Source: Actinomycetes bacterium (lineage in GTDB: Bacteria > Actinomycetota > Acidimicrobiia > Spongiisociales > UBA5794). Taken from it: a DNA stretch of 64,000 nucleotides. Positions 33,763 through 44,127 of the stretch are shown here, in pieces. The notes below the pieces were generated by a model. The model had not been told where the DNA came from. It saw only the letters and a list, made by a program, of their open reading frames with translations, and ran no database searches. Each line of letters starts with the position of its first letter. Positions within the stretch are counted from its first letter, which is position 1. A program made the translations under genes and the position numbers. The stretch spans positions 1 to 64,000 of the forward strand of contig JAHEJX010000002.1 in assembly GCA_024638645.1 (NCBI GenBank), read 5' to 3'.

Positions 33763-33786
33763 CCCTCCGCCGACGGAGGGTTTTTT
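33763..33786 (+). terminator. ilv attenuator (rho-independent terminator)
   Basis: CCCTCCG / CGGAGGG stem with loop CCGA followed by six T residues. It is the clearest intrinsic terminator in the window and sits 61 bp upstream of ilvB, in the direction of ilvB transcription. Confidence 0.85.
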
Positions 33787-33847
33787 CGTATCAAGGGCAA
33801 GTACCGCCAGATCCGCGTCACCAACTTCCATTAAACAGGAGCCGTCC

Positions 33848-35599
33848 ATGAGCCAAACGATGACAGGAGCCCAAGCTCTCATCTATGCCCTCGAGCGTCA
33901 GGGCGTAGACATCATGTTCGGCGTTCCCGGCGGCGCAATCCTCCCTGCGTATGACCCGATTCTCGACTCGAAGATCCGTCACGTTCTGGCCCGCCACGAA
34001 CAGGGCGCCGGTCACATGGCGTCGGGATACGCACATGCCACCGGACGAGTAGGTGTGATGGTCGCCACGTCTGGTCCTGGAGCGACCAACCTGATCACTC
34101 CTCTCCAGGATTGCTACATGGACTCGATTCCGGTTGTGGCGATCACCGGTCAGGTAGCGACTCACGCCATCGGCAACGACGCGTTCCAAGAGGCTCACAC
34201 CTGGGGCATCTCGATGCCTGCGACCAAGCACAACTATCTGGTGACGGATGCCAACGACATACCCGAGGTCATCAACGAAGCTTTCCACCTCGCCGCGACC
34301 GGGCGCCCCGGTCCCATCTTGGTCGACCTCCCCAAGGACGTCCTGGCGGCGACGATGACTTGGCACGAACCAGAGGAGATAAAGCTCCCCGGCTACAAGC
34401 CGTCCGTCAGGGGCCATCCCAAACAAGTCAAGGCGGCAATCGAACTGATTCAGGAGTCAGCGCGGCCCGTCCTCTATACCGGCGGCGGCGTTATTCGCGC
34501 CGAGGCCTCTGCCGAACTGACGAGGTTCGCCGAGATGGCGAACCTCCCGGTAGTAACGACGCTCATGGCCAGGGGTGCCATTGCGGATTCGCATCCGCTC
34601 ACTCTCGGTATGAGCGGAATGCACGGCTGCTACACCGCAACGACCGCCATTCAGCAGTCAGACCTGCTCATCGCCATGGCCGCGAGGTTCGACGATCGCG
34701 TGACAGGGGACGTTGCGGCCTTTGCCCCGCACGCCAGAGTCATTCATGTCGACGTCGATCCTGCCGAGATCGGCAAAGTGCGCAATCCGGACGTGCCGAT
34801 CGTTGGCGATGCCAAGGTCGTTCTCGAGCAGTTGCTCGAAGAGCTTGAGAAGAAACTGGCCGGAGGAGCCGCACCTGAGCGCGCCGAGTGGTTCGATCAG
34901 CTTGCCCGCTGGCAGCGTGACTACCCCTTGGCCTTTGACCAGGACCCACATGGTCCCATCCAGCAGCAGTACGTCATCTCCGAGATCAACCGTATCTCGG
35001 GCAAAGACACAATCGTTGTCGCCGGCGTAGGCCAGCACCAGATGTGGGCGGCCCAATTCTGGGGATTCGAGAAGCCGAACACCTGGATCAACTCGGGCGG
35101 CCTCGGCACGATGGGCTATGCAGTGCCTGCGGCGGTAGGAGCTCAGGCCGGGATGCCGGAAGAGACTGTATGGGCGATCGACGGCGACGGCTGCTTCCAG
35201 ATGACCATGCAAGAGCTGATCACGGCCAGTGTCGAGGGTATCCCGGTCAAGATTGCCGTGATGAACAACGGAGCGCTTGGGATGGTCAAGCAGTGGCAGA
35301 AGCTCTTCTACCACGAGCGTTTCTCGGCCGTCGACCTCACCGACCACACCCCCAACTACGTGAAGCTGGCGGAGGCGATGGGTTGCGTTGGCATTCGTGC
35401 GGAAAAGCCTGAAGAAGTCGCGCCCGCCATCGAGAAGGCCATGGCGACAAAGGACCAACCCGTCGTGGTCGAGTTCGTGTGCGATCCGGAGGCGATGGTT
35501 TTCCCGATGGTCGTCGCCGGAGGCAGCAACGACAACGTGATCATGCGCCCCGAAGATCTTCCCGATCCGAGAGGACCGCAACCGGAGGACGAGATTTGA
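33848..35599 (+). CDS. ilvB: Acetolactate synthase large (catalytic) subunit
   Basis: 583 residues. A ThDP-dependent enzyme making acetolactate or acetohydroxybutyrate, the first common step to Val, Leu and Ile. The N-terminal [15 protein letters not shown] and catalytic Glu ([14 protein letters not shown]), the central FAD-associated domain, and the C-terminal ThDP/Mg motif ([12 protein letters not shown] through [14 protein letters not shown]) are present. AACAGGAG precedes the ATG. It is the first structural gene of ilvB-ilvN-ilvC-leuA-leuB, behind an attenuator. Confidence 0.97.
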   Translation: MSQTMTGAQALIYALERQGVDIMFGVPGGAILPAYDPILDSKIRHVLARHEQGAGHMASGYAHATGRVGVMVATSGPGATNLITPLQDCYMDSIPVVAITGQVATHAIGNDAFQEAHTWGISMPATKHNYLVTDANDIPEVINEAFHLAATGRPGPILVDLPKDVLAATMTWHEPEEIKLPGYKPSVRGHPKQVKAAIELIQESARPVLYTGGGVIRAEASAELTRFAEMANLPVVTTLMARGAIADSHPLTLGMSGMHGCYTATTAIQQSDLLIAMAARFDDRVTGDVAAFAPHARVIHVDVDPAEIGKVRNPDVPIVGDAKVVLEQLLEELEKKLAGGAAPERAEWFDQLARWQRDYPLAFDQDPHGPIQQQYVISEINRISGKDTIVVAGVGQHQMWAAQFWGFEKPNTWINSGGLGTMGYAVPAAVGAQAGMPEETVWAIDGDGCFQMTMQELITASVEGIPVKIAVMNNGALGMVKQWQKLFYHERFSAVDLTDHTPNYVKLAEAMGCVGIRAEKPEEVAPAIEKAMATKDQPVVVEFVCDPEAMVFPMVVAGGSNDNVIMRPEDLPDPRGPQPEDEI

Positions 35600-36105
35600 A
35601 CCACGTCATAAGCGTTCAGGTTGAAAACAAGCCCGGCGTGCTGGCGCGGGTTGCATCCATGTTTGCCGGTCGCGGATTCAACATCCATTCGTTGGCCGTT
35701 GGACCGACTGCAGATCCGACATTGTCACGCATGACCGTCGTCGTCGACGGGCCGGAGATGGAGCAGATCATCAAGCAGCTCTACAAGCTCGTCCACACCG
35801 TGAAGGTCACGGAGCTGCCCGCAGGCCAAGGTCTCGAGCGCGAGATCATGATGCTGCGAGTGAACGCCGAAGCATCGCGCCGTGGCGAGATCATGGAGTC
35901 GGCGGCGATTTTCAAAGCCAAGACCGTTGATGTTGGCGTTTCCACTTTGACCTTCGAGTTGTCGGGCGACCCGGACGCTCTTGCCGACTTCCTGGAGCTG
36001 ATGCGGCCCTATGGCATCGTCGATCTCGTCAAGTCTGGGCGTATTGCAATGGCCCGCGACACCAAGAGCAAAGACGGAAACAAAGCACGGCTGCGATCGG
36101 CTTGA
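35596..36105 (+). CDS. ilvN: Acetolactate synthase small (regulatory) subunit
   Basis: 169 residues from the TTG at 35596, which overlaps the ilvB stop (TTGA) and has CGGAGGAC 7 nt upstream; the track's ATG is far inside ilvB. The N-terminal ACT domain ([29 protein letters not shown]) binds valine for feedback inhibition, and the C-terminal half activates IlvB. Confidence 0.96.
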   Translation: MNHVISVQVENKPGVLARVASMFAGRGFNIHSLAVGPTADPTLSRMTVVVDGPEMEQIIKQLYKLVHTVKVTELPAGQGLEREIMMLRVNAEASRRGEIMESAAIFKAKTVDVGVSTLTFELSGDPDALADFLELMRPYGIVDLVKSGRIAMARDTKSKDGNKARLRSA

Positions 36106-36151
36106 ATGTCGTCTTTGCAGAGTCAATGAACCGAGAGAAGGCACCCACCCG

Positions 36152-37165
36152 ATGACAACCGTCTACTACGAAAAGGACGCCAACCCGGCGCTGATCGCAC
36201 GCCGCAAGGTGGCTGTAATCGGCTTCGGCAGCCAGGGCCACGCCCACTCGATGAACCTCAAAGACTCCGGCATCGACGTCGTGGTCGGACTTCGTGAAGG
36301 CAGCCGTCGCGAACCCACCGCATCAGCGGCGGGAATCAAGGTCGTGACACCGGAGGATGCGGCCGACTGGGCTGACGTGATAATGGTTCTGGTACCCGAT
36401 CAACATCAGCGCGACCTGTACTCGGACGTGATCGCGCCCCGCCTCAATAGCGGCGATGCGCTGTTCTTCGCCCACGGCTTCTCTGTTCACTTCGGATTCG
36501 TCAACGCGCCGCCGGACGTCGACGTCGCCATGGTCGCCCCCAAGGGGCCCGGCCACCTCGTAAGGCGCCAGTACGTCGAAGGCAGTGGCGTGCCGGCTCT
36601 CGTCGCCATCCACCAAGACGCCACCGGCGAAGCCAAGCCGCTCGCACTGTCATATGCGCATGGAATCGGTGGCACAAGGGCAGGTGTGATCGAGACGACG
36701 TTCAAGGACGAGGCGGAGACGGATCTCTTTGGCGAGCAGGTCATCCTCTGTGGTGGGCTCGATTCGATGATCCTTGCGGCATTCGAGACGCTTACCGAAG
36801 CCGGGTATCCAGAAGAGATGGCCTACTTCGAGGTCCTCCACGAGCTCAAACTGATTGTCGATCTCCTGTTCGAGGGTGGAATCTCCTGGATGCGCCACTC
36901 CGTGTCGGACACTGCCGAGTACGGCGACATAAGTCGTGGCCCGCGCATCGTGCCACCAGAGACAAAGGCGACGATGAAGGAGATACTCGACGAGATCCAA
37001 TCCGGCGCGTTCGCCCGCGAGTGGATGGCCGAGAACGAAGCGGGTGCGCCGAAACTGCTGGCCGCACGCGAAGCCGTGGCCAATCATCCAATCGAATTGG
37101 TAGGACGCCAACTACGAGCGATGATGCCCTTCCTCAACGAGAAGTCTCCGGAGGATGACATTTGA
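36152..37165 (+). CDS. ilvC: Ketol-acid reductoisomerase
   Basis: 337 residues from the ATG at 36152 (class I length). It isomerises and reduces acetolactate to dihydroxyisovalerate. The Rossmann motif [18 protein letters not shown], the cofactor-selecting loop LREGSRREP and the acidic metal-binding knotted domain ([28 protein letters not shown]) are intact. The Ser/Arg-rich loop suggests NADPH. Read as part of the ilv-leu operon, 46 bp after ilvN. Confidence 0.96.
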   Translation: MTTVYYEKDANPALIARRKVAVIGFGSQGHAHSMNLKDSGIDVVVGLREGSRREPTASAAGIKVVTPEDAADWADVIMVLVPDQHQRDLYSDVIAPRLNSGDALFFAHGFSVHFGFVNAPPDVDVAMVAPKGPGHLVRRQYVEGSGVPALVAIHQDATGEAKPLALSYAHGIGGTRAGVIETTFKDEAETDLFGEQVILCGGLDSMILAAFETLTEAGYPEEMAYFEVLHELKLIVDLLFEGGISWMRHSVSDTAEYGDISRGPRIVPPETKATMKEILDEIQSGAFAREWMAENEAGAPKLLAAREAVANHPIELVGRQLRAMMPFLNEKSPEDDI

Positions 37166-37214
37166 GCTCCTCCAACAGTCCCGGCGTAGCAAGCGGACAC
37201 CTGCTCCTTACGTA

Positions 37215-37243
37215 GCCGGACCGGCCTGCGCGGCCCGTCCGGC
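37215..37243. promoter_or_regulatory. Strong hairpin between ilvC and leuA
   Basis: GCCGGAC / GTCCGGC with inner GGCC / GGCC (one mismatch between) and a 5-nt loop, in the 119-bp ilvC-leuA gap. No T-run follows. It may protect the upstream mRNA or reduce leuA expression. Confidence 0.45.
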
Positions 37244-37284
37244 AATCCGAACGACCCTCACCGCATTTCCCGTTAGGAGCACCC

Positions 37285-38808
37285 ATGTCCGACCGCCTAC
37301 TGATCTTCGACACAACCCTGCGCGATGGCGAGCAAGCGCCGGGTATCGCGCTCTCCCCAGATGACAAGGTCGCCATCGCCCACCAGCTTGCCCGTCTGCG
37401 CGTAGACATCATCGAGGCGGGATTCGCCGCCTCTTCGCCCGGCGACTTCGAAGCAGTTTCTCGGATTGCGCGTGAGGTAAAGGGCCCGAAGATCGCGACG
37501 CTGGCTCGCACCCACCCCGATGACATCGACCGGGCGGCGGAGGCGATCCAGGACGCTGCGCAGAAGCGGATCCACGTGTTCATCTCAACATCCGCCATCC
37601 ACATGCAGTCCATGCTGCGAATGACCGAAGACGAGGTCATGAAGGCGATTGTCGAATCCGTCAAGCGCGCCAAGGGCTACGTCGATGACGTCGAATTCTC
37701 TCCACAGGATGCAACGAGAACCAACCCCGACTTCGTAATTGCAACGTGCCAAGCCGCAGTCAAGGCCGGGGCGACCACCATCAACATCCCCGACACGGTC
37801 GGATATGCGATGCCGGCCGACTTCGTCGACCTCATGGCGCGGGTATACAAGGAGGTCAGAGGCGGTAACGAAGACGTCGTGATCTCGACCCACTGTCATA
37901 ACGATCTGGGGATGGCAGTCGCCAACTCGCTGTCGGCAATCCACGCTGGTGCCCGCCAGATCGAGGGCGCCATCAATGGAATCGGCGAGCGCGCCGGCAA
38001 CACTTCGACGGAAGAGATCATCATGGCGGTCAAGACACGCGAGGACTACTTCGGTGTCGAGATCGGCGCAGACACGACGGAAATTGTCGAGACGTCGCGC
38101 TTGGTGTCACGCCTCACCGGATACCCCATCCAATACAACAAGGCCGTCGTCGGGCGCAATGCATTTGCCCACGAGTCAGGCATCCATCAGCACGGCGTGC
38201 TGCGCGATCGCCTGACCTACGAGATCATGGATCCGGAGTCTGTCGGCCATGCCTCGAAGATCGTGCTCGGCAAGCACTCCGGCCGAGCCGCCTTCGCAGA
38301 CGCGCTCGACAAGATGAACATCAAGCTGGAAGACGAAGACTTCAAGCGGGCATTCGAGCGCTTCAAGGAGCTGGCCGACCGTAAAGGCGAGATCGGTGAG
38401 GAGGGGCTGCGCGCCATCGTCGATTCGGAGTCTGGGCTCGTAACTGGAGAGATTCAGCTTCTCGGCATCCATCTGTCTGGCGGAGACCACGAAACTCCCC
38501 TCGCCCAAGTGCGGGTGATGCACCGCGGCGAGGAGAAGGAGTTCGAGGCAAGCGGCGACGGCATGGTCAACGCAGCCTTCGTGGCCATCCAGGACGCATT
38601 CGCCATAGCTGCGACGCTACTGGACTATCGCGTCTCACCGATCACCTCCGGGGCAGACGCGATGGCGGAAGTGAACGTGATCATCCAGATCGACTCTGAG
38701 ACATACAACGGTCGCGGTGTTTCGACCGACGTCGTCGAGGGTTCGGCGCGCGCATTCGTGGCAGCTCTCAACAAGGCGGCGGGAAACGCGCCGGTGGTGG
38801 GCAAGTAG
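37285..38808 (+). CDS. leuA: 2-isopropylmalate synthase
   Basis: 507 residues. It condenses acetyl-CoA with 2-ketoisovalerate, committing to leucine. The HMGL-like TIM barrel starts with [14 protein letters not shown], has metal ligands in [14 protein letters not shown] and the [11 protein letters not shown] loop. The C-terminal LeuA dimer/allosteric domain (~375-505) is complete, so leucine feedback is expected. TAGGAG precedes the ATG, and the stop overlaps the leuB GTG (TAGTG). Confidence 0.95.
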   Translation: MSDRLLIFDTTLRDGEQAPGIALSPDDKVAIAHQLARLRVDIIEAGFAASSPGDFEAVSRIAREVKGPKIATLARTHPDDIDRAAEAIQDAAQKRIHVFISTSAIHMQSMLRMTEDEVMKAIVESVKRAKGYVDDVEFSPQDATRTNPDFVIATCQAAVKAGATTINIPDTVGYAMPADFVDLMARVYKEVRGGNEDVVISTHCHNDLGMAVANSLSAIHAGARQIEGAINGIGERAGNTSTEEIIMAVKTREDYFGVEIGADTTEIVETSRLVSRLTGYPIQYNKAVVGRNAFAHESGIHQHGVLRDRLTYEIMDPESVGHASKIVLGKHSGRAAFADALDKMNIKLEDEDFKRAFERFKELADRKGEIGEEGLRAIVDSESGLVTGEIQLLGIHLSGGDHETPLAQVRVMHRGEEKEFEASGDGMVNAAFVAIQDAFAIAATLLDYRVSPITSGADAMAEVNVIIQIDSETYNGRGVSTDVVEGSARAFVAALNKAAGNAPVVGK

Positions 38809-39872
38809 TGCAGGCGCGCTTCGTACTCTTGCCGGGCGACGGGATCGGTCCGGAGGTAACGGCCGAGGCTCGCAAGGTCCTCACTGCGGTCGCAACTCTG
38901 CACCGTCACGAATTCTCATTCGAAGAGAAGCCGATGGGCGGCATCGCGATCGACGAATTCGGCGATCCCCTGCCGGCGTCGACGGTGGTGGCCTGCCGTG
39001 CCGCAGACGCTGTGATCTTGGGTGCCGTAGGCGGACCGAAGTGGGACGATCCGACTGCCAAGACGAGGCCGGAGGCAGGGCTGCTCGCAATCCGTCAGGA
39101 GCTCGGCCTGTTCGCCAATCTCCGCCCGGTCAAACCCAATCGGCACCTCATCGAGGCTTCGCCGCTGCGACCCGAACTCGTCGAGGGAACGGACATTCTG
39201 TTCGTTCGCGAGCTCACCGGGGGCATCTACTTCGGGCCGAGCGGCGTCAGCGATGACGGTCGCTCCGCGTTTTCGACGATGGTTTACTCAGTCGGGGAGG
39301 TTGAGCGCATCGTCCGAATCGCCGCCGAGGCAGCGCGAAGCCGCAAGGGTCACCTGACCTCGGTCGACAAAGCCAACGTTCTCGAGGTATCGCGGCTTTG
39401 GCGGCGGGTTGCCGCCAAAGTCATGGAAGAGGAATACCCGGACGTGCACTACGAGGTGGTCCTCGTCGACGCCATGGCGATGCACTTGATAGCGCGTCCC
39501 CGCGACTTCGACGTCGTGGTCACCGGCAATATGTTCGGCGACATACTCACCGACGAAGCATCGATGCTGCCGGGCTCACTAGGGCTTCTTCCTTCAGCAT
39601 CGCTCGGTGATCCGGGGCCGGGCCTATACGAGCCGATCCACGGCTCGGCACCGGACATTGCCGGTCGTGGCATCGCCAATCCCCTGGCCACGATCCTTGC
39701 CTCAGCCATGGCTCTGCGGCATTCCCTAGGACTCGAAGCCGAGGCGCTGAGCGTGGAAGCGGCCGTCGATTCTGCTCTCAATGACGGGCTACGGACCGTC
39801 GACATCGCGGCCGGGGCCAAAGGCGTCAGTACGGTTGCCATGGGCGACGCCGTGGTGGCCCGGATCAACTGA
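38808..39872 (+). CDS. leuB: 3-isopropylmalate dehydrogenase
   Basis: 354 residues. NAD-dependent decarboxylating dehydrogenase of leucine synthesis. [11 protein letters not shown] at the N-terminus, substrate-binding RPVKPNRHL and [10 protein letters not shown], the Lys/Asp active site ([21 protein letters not shown]) and the NAD-binding [15 protein letters not shown] are conserved. GTG start overlapping leuA. The leuCD isomerase is not in the window. Last gene of the operon. Confidence 0.95.
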   Translation: MQARFVLLPGDGIGPEVTAEARKVLTAVATLHRHEFSFEEKPMGGIAIDEFGDPLPASTVVACRAADAVILGAVGGPKWDDPTAKTRPEAGLLAIRQELGLFANLRPVKPNRHLIEASPLRPELVEGTDILFVRELTGGIYFGPSGVSDDGRSAFSTMVYSVGEVERIVRIAAEAARSRKGHLTSVDKANVLEVSRLWRRVAAKVMEEEYPDVHYEVVLVDAMAMHLIARPRDFDVVVTGNMFGDILTDEASMLPGSLGLLPSASLGDPGPGLYEPIHGSAPDIAGRGIANPLATILASAMALRHSLGLEAEALSVEAAVDSALNDGLRTVDIAAGAKGVSTVAMGDAVVARIN

Positions 39873-39874
39873 CA

Positions 39875-39912
39875 GGGCACTTCGCCCACTCGATGAGCGG
39901 CCCGCAGCGGGC
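39875..39912 (+). terminator. Possible ilv-leu operon terminator region
   Basis: GGGC/GCCC and then GCCCGC-A-GCGGGC palindromes follow the leuB stop. Stems are short and no T-tract follows, so the call is weak. Confidence 0.25.
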
Positions 39913-40010
39913 TTGGACCCCGGCCGTTTTGGTCGAGATCGAAAAGGTGCAGTCGTTGCAGGATTCGGCTTCTTTCATCCACAAGGCGCGGCGGACCTAG
40001 TCTTCTCGCC

Positions 40011-41540
40011 GTGACATGGTCACCCCGCACCTTGCCCCTTGCCGCCGTGCTCATCCTGAGCCTGCTGGCGGCAAGCTGTTCTGGCACAAATGGGGCCCCC
40101 ACCACAGCTTCCACCGAGACCCCGACAACAACGAGCCAGACGTCAACGACAACGACAACGACAACAACGGCTCCAACCACAACCGCAGACGCCTTCTCCG
40201 GCCTCATCGCGCCGGAGGCGCAAGCGCTCGGAATTGGCGATGAATACTTCCCGACTCTGGGCAACCCTGGATATGACGTCGATCACTACACGATCGACAT
40301 GGTGTTTCAGCCAGATACGACGACACTCGACGCCGTCACCACGATCGAGGCGACGGCCACCGTCGAGCTGACATCCATCAATCTGGACTTCACGAAGCTG
40401 GAGGCGACCAGTGTCCACGTCGACGGTGTCGAGGCAGCGTTCCTTGCGGTCGAAGAGGATCTCGTCTTGACACCATCGTCCGCGATTGCGCCGGGGGAGG
40501 GCTTTGTGATGGATATCACCTATGGAGGGACTCCTGGCCGGGCGCGGTCGGCCGCGGTGCCATTCGGTATCGGCTGGCAGACGGTCGATGGACAGAACTA
40601 CGTCGTAGCTGAACCCGATGCCGCTCACAGCTGGTTTCCGAACAACGACCACCCGCTCGACAAGGCGACGTATACCTTCCGAATCAACGTTCCTGACGGC
40701 ACCACGGCCGCAGCAAACGGCAACCTCGTGGAACGCATCACCGACCTCGGACGCGAGATATTCGTGTGGGAGGTGACCTCGCCTATGGCTGCCTATCTCG
40801 CCACCGTCGTCATCGGTGACTTCGATATCTTCGAGGACCCCGCCGCCTCGGCCGAGTCCGGAGTGCCGATCCGTCACGTGCTGCCGGCCGGCACGACCGT
40901 CGCCGATTATCCAGGCCTGGAACGCACCGGCGAGATGATTGCCTTTCTGGAAGACCGCTTCGGTCCTTACCCGTTCGACACGTACGGCATTGCGATCGTC
41001 GATGGATTTGGAGCAGCGCTCGAGAACCAGACCTTGTCTCTCTTCGACTCGAACATCGCCATGTCATTCTTCTTCGAAGATGTACTCATCCACGAACTGG
41101 CGCATCAGTGGTATGGCAACAGCGTCAGCCCGGGGGCCTGGCAGGACATCTGGCTCAACGAGGGATTCGCTTCGTATGCGGAATGGCTGTGGATCGAACG
41201 AGAGTCATCCCGTGAAATCTTGGAGCAGGAGATTGCGCTCGAACGAGAAGACTTCGCGGGCGCCGGATTCCCAGCGCCGGGCCGGCCGCCGGTTTTCGAG
41301 CTTTTTGGCCCTGCGGTCTATCGCGTCGGAGCTATGGCGCTGCATGCTCTGCGCCTTACGGTCGGCGATGAGGCCTTCTTCGACATCATGCGAGAGCACG
41401 CGTCCCGATTCGCCGACAGCACGGCCCGGACGGCCGACTTCATAGCGGTCGCCGAGGAGGTATCCGGCCAAGACCTGAGCGACCTCTTCAACGAGTGGCT
41501 CTTCGAGCGCCGCGTCCCGGAATTCCCGGCAGCAAGCTGA
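40011..41540 (+). CDS. M1 family zinc metallopeptidase, lipoprotein
   Basis: 509 residues. A signal peptide with lipobox LLAASC, then a Thr-rich tether (~27-60), the M1 beta domain and the zinc motif HELAHQWYGN with the third ligand Glu in NEGFASYAEW. The usual GAMEN exopeptidase loop reads GAALENQ, still compatible with aminopeptidase-type binding. The long C-terminal helical domain of large aminopeptidases is absent, giving a short form. It is anchored outside the membrane. TAGTCT 7 nt before the GTG suggests a leaderless mRNA. Confidence 0.9.
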   Translation: MTWSPRTLPLAAVLILSLLAASCSGTNGAPTTASTETPTTTSQTSTTTTTTTTAPTTTADAFSGLIAPEAQALGIGDEYFPTLGNPGYDVDHYTIDMVFQPDTTTLDAVTTIEATATVELTSINLDFTKLEATSVHVDGVEAAFLAVEEDLVLTPSSAIAPGEGFVMDITYGGTPGRARSAAVPFGIGWQTVDGQNYVVAEPDAAHSWFPNNDHPLDKATYTFRINVPDGTTAAANGNLVERITDLGREIFVWEVTSPMAAYLATVVIGDFDIFEDPAASAESGVPIRHVLPAGTTVADYPGLERTGEMIAFLEDRFGPYPFDTYGIAIVDGFGAALENQTLSLFDSNIAMSFFFEDVLIHELAHQWYGNSVSPGAWQDIWLNEGFASYAEWLWIERESSREILEQEIALEREDFAGAGFPAPGRPPVFELFGPAVYRVGAMALHALRLTVGDEAFFDIMREHASRFADSTARTADFIAVAEEVSGQDLSDLFNEWLFERRVPEFPAAS

Positions 41541-41588
41541 CTGGTCGCAAGTGCCGGGCAATTCCGTAGGGCTCGGAAAAGGACCTAG

Positions 41589-43277
41589 CTAACGACAGGA
41601 CATGACGACGATGCCGACTCGGTTGTGAGCACTGGCATCGATTTCACGCCACCAGCCGCGAATCCTCACTTCTTGACCAGGTGAGTTGTATCCGCTCGGC
41701 AAGGTGTAGACCCCCGCCGTCTGCACCTCAGGATCGACGTCCACCGTGCCGCCGCCTGAGGGCCACATGACAAGCTCATCGGCATTGTTCGACTTCGTGA
41801 TGGTTACGTTCATCGGATTCGTGGTCGGCGCCGTGTTCTTCATCCACCAGCGCACAATCGGAGTGCCCCCGCTGCAGTCTTGACCTGCCACGAAAGCGGG
41901 CCCGCGCGCCGGTTGCGGCAATCCGGCCTGGCAGATCGACGCTCTCATCAGCAGGGTGGGAGCTTCCGAACCGGACACGCCAACCCAGCTCGCGATGACA
42001 GGCTTGGGATCGTTGCTGCCGCCGGTCCCTGTGAACGTACCCCACTTGCTCTGTCCACCGCTGACAGAGACCGAGTCCACTCTTGTGGATCCGTTGAATG
42101 TGATCTTCAACGTCTGAGTCGTGTTGTTGTTGTTGGTAACCCGATATCGAATGAATGCGCCATTGCCACTGCAGTCGGCGCCTGCCAGAAACACCGGAGC
42201 TATGGCATCGGACGGCGCTGCCGTAGTTGTCGTTGTCGTCGGCGGCCTCGTGGTGGTTGGTGAACCAGGAGGCTGTGACGTCGTGCTTCCTGGAGATTGC
42301 GTCGTTGTTGTTGTCGAAGGCGACGCCGTCGTCGAGTTTCCAGGCACGGTGGTCGTCGTCTGGCCGGGCACCGTCGTCGTCGTCTCTCCCGGCTCGGTGG
42401 TTGTCGTGGTGCCATCAACCGCGCCTGCTGTCGTCGCGACCGGCGGCGGTGTGGCAAGAACCTGGTTGAGCGGATCTCCCGTGGTTGCCGAGCCACCCTG
42501 GCCGACAAGCGTCGTCGCGGCGTTGCCGCCTGCGAGAATCTGCGTGTCCGGCGCACAAATGGGAATCACCATCTGCGTCCACGTCTCGGCAATGCCGCCG
42601 CTACCTTCTGCCCAACCGGACACCCGAATGTTGCCACCCAGGTCGTAGTCCGCAGGGATGTCGTTGACACCACTGGTTTGGGATCCGGCAAACATGAGCT
42701 CGGCGGCGCCGTCAGCCGGCCAGATCGTTTCGCCGAGCGTGCCTTCTTCGTCACTGATCGAGACGTAGATGTTGCGGTGCTCCTCTGCGGAGTTGGACAA
42801 CCACCAGCGGACGACCGCCACATCGTCTCTGCAATCTGTCCCTGCCATGAATGATGGGCCCGTAAAATCGCTGGCCGACACCGTCACGCAAGGATTCGGG
42901 GCCACGGTGATCGAGCTGGCCGGTGCGTCGGTGTTTGTGGCCCACTTGGCTTCGAGAACGACAGATTTCGCCGCACTGCCGCTCCACTCGATCCGTCCAC
43001 GCTTGGTCTCTTCGGCCCCGAGGCGGGCGGATCCAATGACGGCCTGCTCGTCGATCGAGATGGCAAGGGTTTCTTCGCCTGGCGTCTCGTTGGTTACCCG
43101 ATACTGGACGAATGGTCCGTCTTCGTCGCAGTCGGAACCGGCCAGCAATAGCGGTCCAGGCACTTGCTCAGCGCTCGCCGGAGAAGATGAGACCACGGCG
43201 ACCGCTGCCCAGGTGAGGGCGAGCGCGACAATCGCCACCAGCCCATAACGGATGCGCGAGTCACGCCGCCTACGCAA
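41589..43277 (-). CDS. Secreted repeat protein with four beta modules and a Thr/Pro linker
   Basis: 562 residues. TTG start with GGGGAAGG upstream; a signal-anchor segment at ~11-35. The mature protein is an internal duplication: module A (LLAGSDC, then FVQYRVTN) plus module B (FMAGTDC, then VVRWWLSN), a ~90-residue Thr/Pro/Ser/Gly linker, then again A (FLAGADC, FIRYRVTN) and B (FVAGQDC, IVRWWMKN). Each module is ~100 residues with conserved Cys and aromatic strands. No membrane anchor at the C-terminus. Probably an envelope-associated or secreted binding protein; no family recognised. Confidence 0.75.
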   Translation of the reverse strand: MRRRRDSRIRYGLVAIVALALTWAAVAVVSSSPASAEQVPGPLLLAGSDCDEDGPFVQYRVTNETPGEETLAISIDEQAVIGSARLGAEETKRGRIEWSGSAAKSVVLEAKWATNTDAPASSITVAPNPCVTVSASDFTGPSFMAGTDCRDDVAVVRWWLSNSAEEHRNIYVSISDEEGTLGETIWPADGAAELMFAGSQTSGVNDIPADYDLGGNIRVSGWAEGSGGIAETWTQMVIPICAPDTQILAGGNAATTLVGQGGSATTGDPLNQVLATPPPVATTAGAVDGTTTTTEPGETTTTVPGQTTTTVPGNSTTASPSTTTTTQSPGSTTSQPPGSPTTTRPPTTTTTTAAPSDAIAPVFLAGADCSGNGAFIRYRVTNNNNTTQTLKITFNGSTRVDSVSVSGGQSKWGTFTGTGGSNDPKPVIASWVGVSGSEAPTLLMRASICQAGLPQPARGPAFVAGQDCSGGTPIVRWWMKNTAPTTNPMNVTITKSNNADELVMWPSGGGTVDVDPEVQTAGVYTLPSGYNSPGQEVRIRGWWREIDASAHNRVGIVVMSCR

Positions 43278-43357
43278 GATGCCTTCCCCTTGACGATGCC
43301 CTACTCGATGGAGGCCCTCTACTGCTTCACCATCGGTCCCAACCCACCTGTGGCGGG

Positions 43358-43363
43358 ATCATA
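43358..43363 (-). promoter_or_regulatory. -10 box candidate for the repeat protein
   Basis: TATGAT on the minus strand, about 80 bp upstream of the TTG start; the possible -35 (TTTTGC, 17-nt spacing) is poor. Confidence 0.3.
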
Positions 43364-43427
43364 AATCAGCCGGCCGCCTAGCAAAAGAGGGAGGTGGCGA
43401 AGTTCGCGATGACTAGCGCATATCGAC

Positions 43428-44123
43428 TCAGCCATCGCTGCGAACGTCGACAACACCCGCAATGAATTCGCCGTTCGGGATGTCAACGGATCTGCCTTCA
43501 GAGACTTCAATGCGTGTAGTCGACAAGCCAATCTCGGCGATCGTGCCGTCGATGTCGCCCACACGAATCCGGTCGCCCGGGCGATAGCGATTGTGGACGT
43601 GGCGGCCGGCGGCAACATGGCGAGCGATCGGGACAGAGCCGAGACCGATGCTGAGCGCCATCGTCAGCGTAAACCCGAACGCCAGAGCGGCCACCAGGAT
43701 CAAGATGATGTTGGTGGAGATCCCGACCTGTTGGAGGGCGATCACCACTCCGATGCCGAGGATCATCGACGACACGATCAACCTGCCGCGGCTCGCCAGC
43801 GCCGGGGAAACCCTGCGCAGCGCCGTCTCGACCAGCAGGCCCGCGATCTTGCCGAGAGCCTGAGCAATGACGACGAGCAAGACTCCGATTGTGATGGACA
43901 CGACTGCACTAGGCACTGAGTCGGTGAGTGCAGATGCCTGGCCTGGGTCGATGACGGTCAATGCCCCGAACACGAGCACGGCGAAGACCAGGACCGGCAT
44001 CAACTGGCTGACCAGCTCCTTCCACTTGTCGCCCACCCTGGCCTTGATGATCTTGGCGATCAGCCAAATCAGGATCGCAACACCGATGGCGACGGCTGCG
44101 GCCGTAATCCGTTCTTGAGTCAT
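43428..44123 (-). CDS. MscS-like mechanosensitive channel protein
   Basis: 231 residues from the ATG at 44123; the track start is inside the upstream anti-sigma gene. Four or five TM helices: ~7-24, 40-60, 72-95, 115-132 and a Gly/Ala-rich pore-like helix (ILVAALAFGFTLTMALSIGLGS). A short beta domain (YRPGDRIRVGDIDGTIAEIGLSTT) resembles the MscS Sm-like domain but the C-terminal vestibule is truncated. It lies 4 bp after the anti-sigma gene, so sigma factor, anti-sigma and channel form one operon. Confidence 0.8.
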   Translation of the reverse strand: MTQERITAAAVAIGVAILIWLIAKIIKARVGDKWKELVSQLMPVLVFAVLVFGALTVIDPGQASALTDSVPSAVVSITIGVLLVVIAQALGKIAGLLVETALRRVSPALASRGRLIVSSMILGIGVVIALQQVGISTNIILILVAALAFGFTLTMALSIGLGSVPIARHVAAGRHVHNRYRPGDRIRVGDIDGTIAEIGLSTTRIEVSEGRSVDIPNGEFIAGVVDVRSDG

Positions 44124-44127
44124 GGCT

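Larger units (their letters stand above)
33543..33847 (+). promoter_or_regulatory. ilv leader region (305-bp gap)
   Basis: This gap between corA and ilvB holds a sigma-70 promoter, a ten-codon leader peptide, a small pause hairpin CCGGA/TCCGG and a strong terminator before ilvB. Upstream of the promoter I see nothing further. The layout is that of transcription attenuation known for ilv operons in Actinobacteria. Confidence 0.75.

Noticed and set aside
37155-37364. Possible leuA leader peptide (starts MTFELLQQ)
   Set aside because: Only two Leu codons, overlaps the ilvC end, no terminator with T-run follows before leuA.
40090-40200. ACA/ACG simple repeats as a VNTR or CRISPR-like array
   Set aside because: They are codons of Thr-rich tethers, as also in the proteins at 1318 and 41589; no spacers or exact repeat units.
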